Positions 46,495-54,549 of a DNA stretch of 64,000 nucleotides are shown one piece after another; within the stretch, counting starts at the first letter, position 1; each line of letters starts with the position of its first letter. The stretch covers positions 124,809-188,808 of the forward strand of contig NZ_CM002299.1 of assembly GCF_000153125.2 (NCBI RefSeq), written 5' to 3'. Made by a program: the position numbers and the translations under genes. Below the pieces are notes generated by a model. The model did no database searches and had not been told where the DNA came from. It saw nothing but the letters and a program-made list of their open reading frames with translations. The stretch is from Congregibacter litoralis KT71 (GTDB lineage: Bacteria > Pseudomonadota > Gammaproteobacteria > Pseudomonadales > Halieaceae).

Positions 46495-47967
46495 TTACAC
46501 GCGCATATCAAAATCAGCGAAGTCAGGGCTTCGCATATGCCACCAATAGGTAAGCGTGGACCGGGGCCAGTTGTTGGTCACTTTGCCCGCGGCATTCTTG
46601 TACCAGCTTTCGCAGTTTGCCACCCATACCGTTTGCGCCAGCTCTCCCTGCATACGCGCGCTGTAGGCCACCTGCACCTCTTCATTCACATCCAGCGCCG
46701 CCAGATCATGGCTCAGAAGCTTGTCAATGCAATTGACGACATAGGCCACCTGCCGCTCTACCATAAAAATAATAGAGTTGCTCCCAAGATTGGTATTGGG
46801 ACCATAGAGCATAAAGAAATTCGGGAAACCATGGGTGCAGACACCACGATAAGCCTCTGCGCCATCGCGCCAGGCCTGCTGCAGAGAAAGCCCGTTTACG
46901 CCTTTGAAGTCCACGGCACTGTGCATTTGCGTGGTGTTGAAGCCCGTCGCATAAATAATCGCGTCCACGGGGCGCTCAAGCTCATCCTCCGTGCACACGC
47001 CAGCGGTATCCATGCCCGTGATGGGGGAGGTCACCAGCTCCACGTTGTCGCGTACAAAGGCGCCAAAAAAGTCATCGGAAATCAGAATGCGTTTGCAGCC
47101 CAGGCGATAGTCCGGCGTGAGCTTATCCCGCAGTTCCTGATCCTCGATCTCCTCCTCGCGATAGTCCCTGCACCATTTTTCCCACTGCTTAAGCAGCCAG
47201 GTTGAGCTGTTCCTTAGCACGGGATAGAAAAGCCACTCCCCGCGAAGATAAACCATGGCCCGAAGGGCTTTTTGCGCCAGGGGAACGTTGCGAAAAACCC
47301 ACTTTTCCCAGTCTTTGTAAGCCCGATCGTTACGCTTGATGACATAGTTCGCGCTGCGCTGGTAAACGTGGAGTTGCTCCACCTCCTTAGCGATATGCGG
47401 AATAAACTGCAGCGCGCTGGCCGCATTGCCAATGACCGCCACGCGCTTTCCCTTCAAATCATAGTCGTGGTCCCAGCGGGCAGAGTGAAAGCTATGCCCC
47501 TGAAAGGTATCGCGTCCGGGAAAATCAGGAATATTGGGTAAATTGAGCTGGCCAAGGCCACTCACCAGGCTTCGGGCGCTGAGGGTCTCGCCGTTTGCCA
47601 GTCGAATCTCCCACCGCCCGGAGTCCTCCTGCCACTTCGCGTCCGCGACCTCCGTACTCAGGCGCAGATGGGACAGGAGACCAAATTCTTCAGCGCAGCG
47701 CTGAAAATACGCGCGGATTTCGTTATGGGGAGAAAACTTGTGCGACCAATCAGGGTTGGGTGCAAAGGAGTAGCTATACAACACCGAGGCGACGTCGCAG
47801 CAGGCGCCGGGATAGGTGTTGTCATACCAGGTTCCGCCAACCTGCGGGGACTTTTCAAGGATGACAAAGTCGGTGATACCACGCTCGCGAAGCTTAATTC
47901 CCATGCACAGGCCAGACATGCCTGCGCCAATAATGACTACCTGGTGCGTGGATTTATCTGCACTCAT
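46495..47967 (-). CDS. flavin-containing monooxygenase, Baeyer-Villiger type
   Basis: 490 aa. FAD-binding VVIIGAGMSGLCMGI (residues 10-24), GGTWYDNTYPGACCDV near residue 44, the Baeyer-Villiger fingerprint FQGHSFHSARWDHD near residue 143, and the NADPH-binding VAVIGNAASALQFIP just after it. Such enzymes insert oxygen next to ketones, or oxidise sulphides, using NADPH and O2. The substrate is not predictable. Next gene, 2 bases downstream, is a DUF938 methyltransferase. Confidence 0.93.
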   Translation of the reverse strand: MSADKSTHQVVIIGAGMSGLCMGIKLRERGITDFVILEKSPQVGGTWYDNTYPGACCDVASVLYSYSFAPNPDWSHKFSPHNEIRAYFQRCAEEFGLLSHLRLSTEVADAKWQEDSGRWEIRLANGETLSARSLVSGLGQLNLPNIPDFPGRDTFQGHSFHSARWDHDYDLKGKRVAVIGNAASALQFIPHIAKEVEQLHVYQRSANYVIKRNDRAYKDWEKWVFRNVPLAQKALRAMVYLRGEWLFYPVLRNSSTWLLKQWEKWCRDYREEEIEDQELRDKLTPDYRLGCKRILISDDFFGAFVRDNVELVTSPITGMDTAGVCTEDELERPVDAIIYATGFNTTQMHSAVDFKGVNGLSLQQAWRDGAEAYRGVCTHGFPNFFMLYGPNTNLGSNSIIFMVERQVAYVVNCIDKLLSHDLAALDVNEEVQVAYSARMQGELAQTVWVANCESWYKNAAGKVTNNWPRSTLTYWWHMRSPDFADFDMRV

Positions 47968-48042
47968 TTCTGGCTTCCTGCCTTGTGATTGGTCGCTTTA
48001 TTGGTCGCGGGCCACCGCGCTTCCACCGGTGGATGGGGGTAA

Positions 48043-48825
48043 TCAGCTAAGGGGGGCTTCGTCCCGCGTAAAAACCAGCTCCCGGGCCGATGACTCCGAC
48101 GCGTTATAGCGATACCCGCCGACGCGGTATTTTTTCAGTGCCGCCACGTCATTGATCTCTTTTTCAATGATGTACCGCGCCATCTGTCCCCGTGCTTTCT
48201 TGGCAAAGAAGCTGATGATCTTGTACTTGCCGTTTTTGAGATCTTTAAATACCGGCGTGATCACCTCACCGTCCAGAGCACCGGGCTGCACCGCCTTGAA
48301 ATACTCGTTGGAAGCCAGATTTAAAAGCACGGAGGTGCCGGTTTTTTTCAGTTGCTTGTTGAGGCTGGTAGTGACGGCATCGCCCCAGAATTCATACAGA
48401 TTTTTACCGCCGCTATTCTCAAAGCGCAGCCCCATTTCCAGGCGATAGGCCTGCATAAGGTCCAGGGGGCGGAGCACACCATAAAGACCCGAAAGAATAC
48501 GCAGATGCTTTTGCGCATAAGCCAGCTGCGTGGCGTTCATGGTCTCGGCTTCGAGACCCGTGTAGACATCGCCCTTAAAAGCCAGGATCGCCTGCCGCGC
48601 ATTGTCTTTGTCAAAAGGCCGATGCCAGTCCATAAATCGCTGATGGTTGAGCGCGGCAATGTTCTCGGACACGCCCATGAGCGACCGGATATCCGCAGGA
48701 TCCAGCCGCCGGGCATCCTGAACCAGAGCCTCGGAGCGCTCCAGAAATTCCGGTTGCGTAGCCTTCCTGGTGGTAACGGGCGAATCGTAATCCAGAGTTT
48801 TGGCCGGTGAAATAACGCTCAACAT
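48043..48825 (-). CDS. yaaA: peroxide stress protein YaaA (UPF0246)
   Basis: 260 aa, the family length. Starts MLSVISPAKTLDYDSP, with VFKGDVYTGLEA-type segment (AFKGDVYTGLEAETM) near residue 78, LRILSGLYGVLRPLDLMQAYRLEMG and the end KGFR-like FFAKKARGQMARYIIEKEI. YaaA limits free iron and protects DNA during hydrogen peroxide stress in E. coli. Divergent from the TRAP genes. Confidence 0.95.
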   Translation of the reverse strand: MLSVISPAKTLDYDSPVTTRKATQPEFLERSEALVQDARRLDPADIRSLMGVSENIAALNHQRFMDWHRPFDKDNARQAILAFKGDVYTGLEAETMNATQLAYAQKHLRILSGLYGVLRPLDLMQAYRLEMGLRFENSGGKNLYEFWGDAVTTSLNKQLKKTGTSVLLNLASNEYFKAVQPGALDGEVITPVFKDLKNGKYKIISFFAKKARGQMARYIIEKEINDVAALKKYRVGGYRYNASESSARELVFTRDEAPLS

Positions 48826-48962
48826 TGTCCGTATCCTTGCCGCTTGATGAAGTGTTGCCGTGTCCGCGTTTTGGCTGGGATCTCAAGGCCTTATGCAAAG
48901 GAGAGACCGCGCGGTGGGCTATGATACCCTCGCCTTCCGGCATTAAGAAAGGCAGCAAAAAG

Positions 48963-49478
48963 GTGCTTAACTGGACGTCTTTTATTCAGGCGGTTGATCG
49001 CTTTACGCTGTTCTTTGGACGTCTTCTCGCCTGGTGTGCGTTGGCCATGGCACTGCTCACGGCCGCCGTGGTTACCCTGCGCTATGGTTTTGCCACCGGC
49101 GCCATCGCTATGCAGGAAGCCGTTACCTATCTTCACGGCAGCCTTTTTATGCTGGGTGTGGCTTATGCATTAAAGACCGGCGCCCATGTGCGCGTGGACA
49201 TTTTCTATCGCAGCTTCAGTGCCCGGCACCGGGCCTGGGTCGATGCCCTTGGAGGTATCGTGTTTCTTCTCCCCCTGTGCGCGGTAATCGTCTTTGTAAG
49301 CTGGGGTTATGTCGCTGACTCCTGGGCCATCCGTGAAAGCTCCCCGGAGCCCGGCGGAATCCCCTATTTGTATCTGCTCAAAACCCTGTTGCCTCTTATG
49401 GCAATTAATCTTGCGATAGCGGGAATCGCAGATATTTCACGCAATGCCCAACTGCTTATCTGGGGTGAGAATTCCTGA
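48963..49478 (+). CDS. dctQ: TRAP transporter small permease (DctQ)
   Basis: Four-helix small membrane subunit of a tripartite TRAP transporter. FIQAVDRFTLFFGRLLAWCALAMALL opens the protein, then MQEAVTYLHGSLFMLG, VRVDIFYRSFSARHRAWVD and WGYVADSWAIRESSPEPGG. The GTG at 48963 (171 aa) was chosen for family length with AAAGG 10 bases upstream; the ATG at 48921 (185 aa) is the alternative. It overlaps dctM by one base (TGATG). Confidence 0.9.
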   Translation: MLNWTSFIQAVDRFTLFFGRLLAWCALAMALLTAAVVTLRYGFATGAIAMQEAVTYLHGSLFMLGVAYALKTGAHVRVDIFYRSFSARHRAWVDALGGIVFLLPLCAVIVFVSWGYVADSWAIRESSPEPGGIPYLYLLKTLLPLMAINLAIAGIADISRNAQLLIWGENS

Positions 49479-50836
49479 TGGACGGATCCGTCGCGCTATG
49501 GATGTTCGCTGCGGTTTGCGGTCTGCTGATGCTCGGTTACCCCGTGGCCTTCACCCTCGCGGGCACCGCTCTACTGTTCGCGGCCGTGGGCACCATCGCC
49601 GGCGGCTTTGATCCATCCTTTCTTGAAGCACTGCCCGGTCGTCTCTTTGGCACGATTAGCAATGTGACCCTCATCGCCGTACCCCTGTTTGTGATGATGG
49701 GTGTCGTTCTCGAGAAGTCGAAGGTGGCCGAGGAACTTTTGGAGAGCATGTCCGCGCTCCTGGGTCGCCTTCCGGGGGGACTGGCGATCTCTGTAGTGAT
49801 CGTGGGTATGTTGCTGGCGGCGAGCACCGGCATCGTAGGTGCAACGGTGGTGACAATGGGACTGCTGTCGCTGCCCACCATGTTGCGGGCAGGCTATGGC
49901 CCCAGCATCGCAACCGGCACCATCTGCGCCACGGGTACCCTGGGTCAGATTATTCCTCCGTCCATTGCCCTCGTTCTCCTCGGCGATATTCTCTCCAGTG
50001 CCTATCAGCAGGCGCAACTCAAGCTGGATGTATTCAATCCCCAGACCGTATCCGTTGGCGATCTGTTTGTGGGTGCAATTATTCCCGGGCTATTGCTCGT
50101 CGGACTGTACTGTCTGTACATATTGGGGATGGCTCTGTTACGCCCCGACAGCGTCCCCCCGATCAAAACCCGGACCATGTCCTGGGGCAAATTGCTCCAC
50201 GGTCTGGTGCCACCGCTGATCCTTATCGCCGTGGTTCTCGGCTCCATCCTCGCAGGTGCCGCGACGCCCACGGAGGCCGCGGGAGTCGGCGCCACCGGTG
50301 CATTGCTCCTGGCCGCATTCCGCGGCGAGGTCAATCGCTCAAAGCTTCAGGAAATCGTGATCAGCACCCTGGAAACCACGGCCATGGTCTTTATGATTCT
50401 CATTGGCGCCGCGGTGTTTTCCCTGGTTTTTCGTGGTTTTGGTGGCGAGGAATTGATTCAGGCGTTTTTTGCGGAGCTCCCGGGCGGGGTGTTTTCTGCC
50501 ACGCTGCTGGTGATGATTGTCATCTTTGCCCTGGGCTTTGTCCTGGACTTTATCGAGATCACCTTCGTGGTGGTGCCCATCGTGGGACCCATATTATTGC
50601 TGATGGGCGTCGATCCCATCTGGCTGGGCATCATGATAGCGATAAACCTTCAGACCTCTTTTTTGACGCCACCCTTTGGCTTTGCGCTTTTTTATCTTCG
50701 CGGCGTGGCGCCGGATTCGGTACCCACAGCGGCTATCTATCGCGGCGTGATACCGTTTATCTGTATCCAGCTGTTGATGCTCGCAGCCCTCTGGATATGG
50801 CCCGAACTGGCTACCTGGCTACCTTCAAAGCTCTAA
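49478..50836 (+). CDS. dctM: TRAP transporter large permease (DctM)
   Basis: 452 aa, about 12 membrane helices, the sodium-coupled translocation subunit. Motifs include GYPVAFTLAG near residue 20, FVMMGVVLEKS, GVEKSK-type loop, ASTGIVGATVVTMGLLSLP, TGTICATGTLGQIIPPSIALVLLGD near residue 145 and LQTSFLTPPFGFALFYLRGV near the end. Works with DctQ and a periplasmic binding protein; a candidate dctP is at 53320, on the other strand. Confidence 0.96.
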   Translation: MDGSVALWMFAAVCGLLMLGYPVAFTLAGTALLFAAVGTIAGGFDPSFLEALPGRLFGTISNVTLIAVPLFVMMGVVLEKSKVAEELLESMSALLGRLPGGLAISVVIVGMLLAASTGIVGATVVTMGLLSLPTMLRAGYGPSIATGTICATGTLGQIIPPSIALVLLGDILSSAYQQAQLKLDVFNPQTVSVGDLFVGAIIPGLLLVGLYCLYILGMALLRPDSVPPIKTRTMSWGKLLHGLVPPLILIAVVLGSILAGAATPTEAAGVGATGALLLAAFRGEVNRSKLQEIVISTLETTAMVFMILIGAAVFSLVFRGFGGEELIQAFFAELPGGVFSATLLVMIVIFALGFVLDFIEITFVVVPIVGPILLLMGVDPIWLGIMIAINLQTSFLTPPFGFALFYLRGVAPDSVPTAAIYRGVIPFICIQLLMLAALWIWPELATWLPSKL

Positions 50837-50943
50837 ACGCTATACCTTGGCTCGCAATGACGGCTAAACTGCGTTGAAATTCGGCGTTTGAACAGCTTTT
50901 AGCTACAAACCACAAACTCAGACCAACGCAGATTAAGCAGATC

Positions 50944-51345
50944 ATGAGCGACATAGACTCTACACCACTACCCCAGGGCGAACTCGCCATACAAACCATC
51001 GCAATGCCCAAGGACACGAATGCCTCGGGAGATATCTTTGGTGGCTGGCTCCTGTCGCAAATGGACCTCGCGGGCGCAATCACCGCCGAAGAGGTCGCCA
51101 AAGGCAGGGTGGCCACCGTTGCCATCGATGGCATGGCGTTTATCACCCCGGTGCACGTGGGCGCCGTCGTGTCCTGCTTCTGTGACGTCATCGAAATCGG
51201 ACGCTCGTCTATTCGCATAATGGTGGAGGTATGGATCAACTCTCCCCACGACGGCGACCCCATCAAAGTGACGGAAGGCGAGTTTGTGTTTGTCGCCATT
51301 GATGACCAGCGCAGAACGCGAACCATTAGTCACCAGCAGAGCTAG
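50944..51345 (+). CDS. yciA: acyl-CoA thioesterase, YciA type
   Basis: 133 aa hotdog-fold thioesterase that hydrolyses short to medium acyl-CoAs. AMPKDTNASGDIFGGWLLSQMDLAGAI (residues 20-46) contains the catalytic Asn-Asp neighbourhood and the D-x-F-G-G-W signature; VATVAIDGMAFITPVHVGAVVSC follows. 107 bases after dctM with no clear terminator between, so read-through is possible. Confidence 0.95.
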   Translation: MSDIDSTPLPQGELAIQTIAMPKDTNASGDIFGGWLLSQMDLAGAITAEEVAKGRVATVAIDGMAFITPVHVGAVVSCFCDVIEIGRSSIRIMVEVWINSPHDGDPIKVTEGEFVFVAIDDQRRTRTISHQQS

Positions 51346-51390
51346 CTACCGGCGCCAAACCGTCGCTGCGGGCTACAGCAAAAAGCACGC

Positions 51391-53217
51391 TTAACGCCAG
51401 AAAATCAGCGGCAGCACGCCCTCAAAAACCAGCACGAGACACAACTGAAGACCGCTCAGGACCGCAAAGAGATCCGGGAGGAACGGCTTGCTGCGTCGCA
51501 GCAATCTGTAAGCCGCGAATGCCAGGGAGAATGGCAGAAGTCCACTGATAACCGCCAGAAGTGCACTCGCCGCCGTGAGTTCTCCGAATTGAAGAAAGGG
51601 CTGCCCGGCGTAGAGATACACGGGAAGGGCAAAGGACAGCACGCAGATCCACGGCAACAGCAGCGCGTTATCTGCCATCGCTGTGCCGGGGCGGCTTAAC
51701 CATGTGCCGCGCAGTACTATGTAAAGCAAGCCCAGGATACCCGCAGCGAGACTCAGCCATGCAAGCAATAGCGACACGGGTGACGCTTTCTTCCAGGTGG
51801 TGAGTCCATAACTCAATGTTGTTTGTTCATCACCAAAAAAGATATGGGAGGCCACGCTTCGCTCCGCATCACGGAACAGGCCACCGCCCAGGGGCAGGAG
51901 CAGCCGTTCCTGACCCTGAAGTGAGTGCATGACAAGACCCTGACGCCCTTGATCCACGCTAAGCCACACCGAGTTAAACACCCAGTCGAGCCAGGCAAAT
52001 TCTGCCATGTTGTTTGGTGCCAACTTATACAGGCCGACATACGGCTCCAGGGCTGCATTGGGCGTCACCGGCGTTGGGGGCGGCGGCTCCACATCCAGTG
52101 CACTAATAAAGTACTGAGTAAAGCGTTCATAGTCAGCGTTTTCGTCGTCCGCATTAACCGCGTAGAAAAACGCCTTTTCCTCCGAGGGAAACAGGCAGAG
52201 CTGCGCGCGAAATCCAAACGTTTCGCCGGGATGGCACTCAGCTATAACGCCATGTCTGTCCCTCCTTGCCAAGGCGAGACCATGCCCCATAGATAAGCCA
52301 GCCTTATAGGCATCAGTGGTCGACGGTCGCCCGAGACTCTCCATGTGCTGGGCTTCAATAAATGGCTCGCCATTCAGGCTACCGTCGCCGAGGAGGAAAC
52401 CAAGAAGGCTCTGCATGTCAGCAGCGGTGGTGGTGAACTGCCCGGCGGGGCGCAAAAACATCGGGACCGATTGCTGCTCTACACCCGCCTCGAGATACCC
52501 CATGGCAAGACGGGAATCCTGGTCCTGGGTAATGAAAGAAAAGCTGCTGTCATGCATATCCAGAGGTTGAAGTAGCTCACGGTTCAAATAATCCTCGTAT
52601 CGCTCTTGTGTGAGCTTTTCAATCACAAGACCCAGGAGGGCGTAGCCCATATTGGAATAGGAATACTGACTGCCGGGCCGTGTACGCAGGCGCAAAAGGC
52701 GGTCTTGATCCTGGGGAAAGGCCGCCTCAAGAGGCGTATCGGGCGATACCGCCGAATTTAGAAACTGCCACATGCGCAGGTTATCCAGCCCCGCCGTATG
52801 CTCGAGCAAGTGCCTTAGGGTAATCGGCGTCTCATCTCGCCAGGGGTTGTCCCAATTGAGAGATGGAAGGATTTGTTCAAGGTCGGAATCCAGGCTCACG
52901 CGCTTTTCAGCGACCAGGTGCAACACCGCCACAGCAACGAGGGTTTTGGTGACCGATCCCACCTGCACTTTGCTATCCGCCGTCATGGGCTTTTTAGAGG
53001 ACAACTCTGCGTAACCGCTACCGCCGGTTATGACTTCGCTTTCATCAATCGTTGCCCAAACCACCCCCGGTAGCGCCTCTTCCTTGAGGATCAGATTAAG
53101 AGGCTGGGATTTCTGGGCAAAGGAAAGTTGCGCCATAAGAACCAGCACAAACCCCCAGGAGGCGAGAAGGACAGGTCTGCGTTGCGGAGCGTGGAAGCTT
53201 TGGCTGAACAACATCAA
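51391..53217 (-). CDS. membrane-bound serine hydrolase (beta-lactamase/AmpC family)
   Basis: 608 aa. An N-terminal signal or anchor (residues 16-34), then a class C beta-lactamase-like domain with SxxK at Ser88-Lys91 (GSVTKT), Tyr187-Ser-Asn (YSYSN) and HPG in ECHPGETFG near residue 328 as the third motif. Residues about 390-480 form a separate beta-rich part, and 480-608 contain four predicted membrane segments. The family includes esterases and D-amino peptidases; resistance activity should not be assumed. Lies between yciA and dctP. Confidence 0.9.
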   Translation of the reverse strand: MMLFSQSFHAPQRRPVLLASWGFVLVLMAQLSFAQKSQPLNLILKEEALPGVVWATIDESEVITGGSGYAELSSKKPMTADSKVQVGSVTKTLVAVAVLHLVAEKRVSLDSDLEQILPSLNWDNPWRDETPITLRHLLEHTAGLDNLRMWQFLNSAVSPDTPLEAAFPQDQDRLLRLRTRPGSQYSYSNMGYALLGLVIEKLTQERYEDYLNRELLQPLDMHDSSFSFITQDQDSRLAMGYLEAGVEQQSVPMFLRPAGQFTTTAADMQSLLGFLLGDGSLNGEPFIEAQHMESLGRPSTTDAYKAGLSMGHGLALARRDRHGVIAECHPGETFGFRAQLCLFPSEEKAFFYAVNADDENADYERFTQYFISALDVEPPPPTPVTPNAALEPYVGLYKLAPNNMAEFAWLDWVFNSVWLSVDQGRQGLVMHSLQGQERLLLPLGGGLFRDAERSVASHIFFGDEQTTLSYGLTTWKKASPVSLLLAWLSLAAGILGLLYIVLRGTWLSRPGTAMADNALLLPWICVLSFALPVYLYAGQPFLQFGELTAASALLAVISGLLPFSLAFAAYRLLRRSKPFLPDLFAVLSGLQLCLVLVFEGVLPLIFWR

Positions 53218-53319
53218 CGCATCGTAGAGGGAAGATGCTTCCCGGGCCAGGTGACTCGACGGGTTTAAAGATCAGACCGTCGCAATGCATTCAGACTCAA
53301 GCCCGGGGACAATGGCTTA

Positions 53320-54489
53320 TCACTCGTCAATCAACGGCCCCATGAGATCCCTGCGAACATTGATGTAAGACTGCTCGGATATCTCGTGATAGGCGCGAAC
53401 ATCTTTCAAAAAGGCCTGAAAAGAGGCATTCACCCTGGCCGCCAGAGGGTCTTTCTCGATCATTCGGGCCATGGCCTCTTCACCGCCGCGATAAAGGGCA
53501 GCGAGCACATCGTCAGGTAACCTGCGAAGCTTTACCTTATGTACCTCAATCATTTCGCGAAGCGCCCGATTATTGCGCGCCGTGAACTCATCGAGCATGT
53601 CCTGATTGGCGGCCCGGGCGGCGTAGCGAACAATCGCCTGGAGATCTTGGGGGAGGGCGTTAAGCGCATCCTCATTCACAATAAACTCAAGCATGGAGCC
53701 CGGCTCGTGCCAGCCGGGGTAGTAGTAATACTCCGCAATCTCATGGAGTCCCAGAGCCAGATCGTTGTAGGGCCCCACCCACTCCACGGCATCGATCACC
53801 CCCGTCTGTAAGGCGGTGTAGACCTCGCCCCCGGGAATACGCACGGCTTCACCGCCTGCGGCGCTGAACACCTCGCCGGCGAGACCCGGGATACGCATGC
53901 GCAATCCCTTGAGGTCATCCAGGGATTTAATCTCGCGGTTAAACCACCCCGCCATCTGCACGCCGCTGCTGCCGCCGGCAAAGGGCACCAGACCCGCGGG
54001 TGCGTACACTTCCCGCCAGATCTCCATGCCGCCGCCGTAGTGAAGCCAGCCGTTCATTTCCTGCGCGGTCATGCCAAAGGGCACGGCGGTGAAAAAAACC
54101 GAGGAGGGGATTTTGCCCTTCCAGTAATAGCTGGCCCCGTGACCCACCTGGGCAACGCCGGAAGACACGGCGTCAAAGACTTCAAAGGGCGGAACAATTT
54201 CACCGGCTCCATATACGCGAATGTTCAAGCGACCCGAGCTCATTTCCCGGACCATTTGCGCAAAAACCTCCGGCGTGTGCCCAAGGCCCGGCAGGTTTTT
54301 GGGCCAGGTGGTTACCAGCTTCCACTCGATATTGTCGCCACCCTGACCCAGCTGGCCGTCATTTCCCGGCCCCGCCGCCCGATCATCGGCTACCCGCTCG
54401 AAGGCCCACAAGCCGATGAGCAATACGAGTGCCGCCGCCAGTAACAATACTGCCAACGCCTCGCGGTTAATCCCTGATGCCTTACTCAT
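53320..54489 (-). CDS. dctP: TRAP transporter substrate-binding protein (DctP), TakP-like
   Basis: 389 aa. A hydrophobic N-terminal segment (residues 11-30) is followed by an acidic/Gly linker and the binding fold: WKLVTTWPKNLPG, GAGEIVPPFEVFDAV, QMAGWFNREIKSLDDLKGLRMRI and GVIDAVEWVGPYND near residue 238, with the TakP-type Arg and Trp-Gly-Pro cluster. TakP-like proteins bind 2-oxo acids, so a keto-acid or similar organic anion is the likely ligand (inference). No clean signal-peptidase site is apparent, so it may stay membrane-tethered. Separated from dctQM by yciA and a serine hydrolase. Confidence 0.88.
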   Translation of the reverse strand: MSKASGINREALAVLLLAAALVLLIGLWAFERVADDRAAGPGNDGQLGQGGDNIEWKLVTTWPKNLPGLGHTPEVFAQMVREMSSGRLNIRVYGAGEIVPPFEVFDAVSSGVAQVGHGASYYWKGKIPSSVFFTAVPFGMTAQEMNGWLHYGGGMEIWREVYAPAGLVPFAGGSSGVQMAGWFNREIKSLDDLKGLRMRIPGLAGEVFSAAGGEAVRIPGGEVYTALQTGVIDAVEWVGPYNDLALGLHEIAEYYYYPGWHEPGSMLEFIVNEDALNALPQDLQAIVRYAARAANQDMLDEFTARNNRALREMIEVHKVKLRRLPDDVLAALYRGGEEAMARMIEKDPLAARVNASFQAFLKDVRAYHEISEQSYINVRRDLMGPLIDE

Positions 54490-54504
54490 ATCACTTTTGC
54501 CTCG

Positions 54505-54533
54505 GGCCGTTGTTTCGGCCTTTTTATTTTTTT
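54505..54533 (+). terminator. intrinsic terminator pointing away from its neighbours
   Basis: GGCCG, 6-base loop, CGGCC, then TTTTTATTTTTTT, all read on the plus strand. Both flanking genes (uvrD and dctP) are on the minus strand, so this would stop a plus-strand transcript entering uvrD antisense. On the minus strand the A-tract precedes the hairpin. Confidence 0.6.
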
Positions 54534-54549
54534 GTGGAGAATGATGCGC

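Noticed and set aside
48825..48962. DctQ beginning at 48825 or 48921
   Set aside because: Residues before VLNWTSFIQAVDRF do not match the family; 48825 overlaps yaaA's start. 48921 remains possible.
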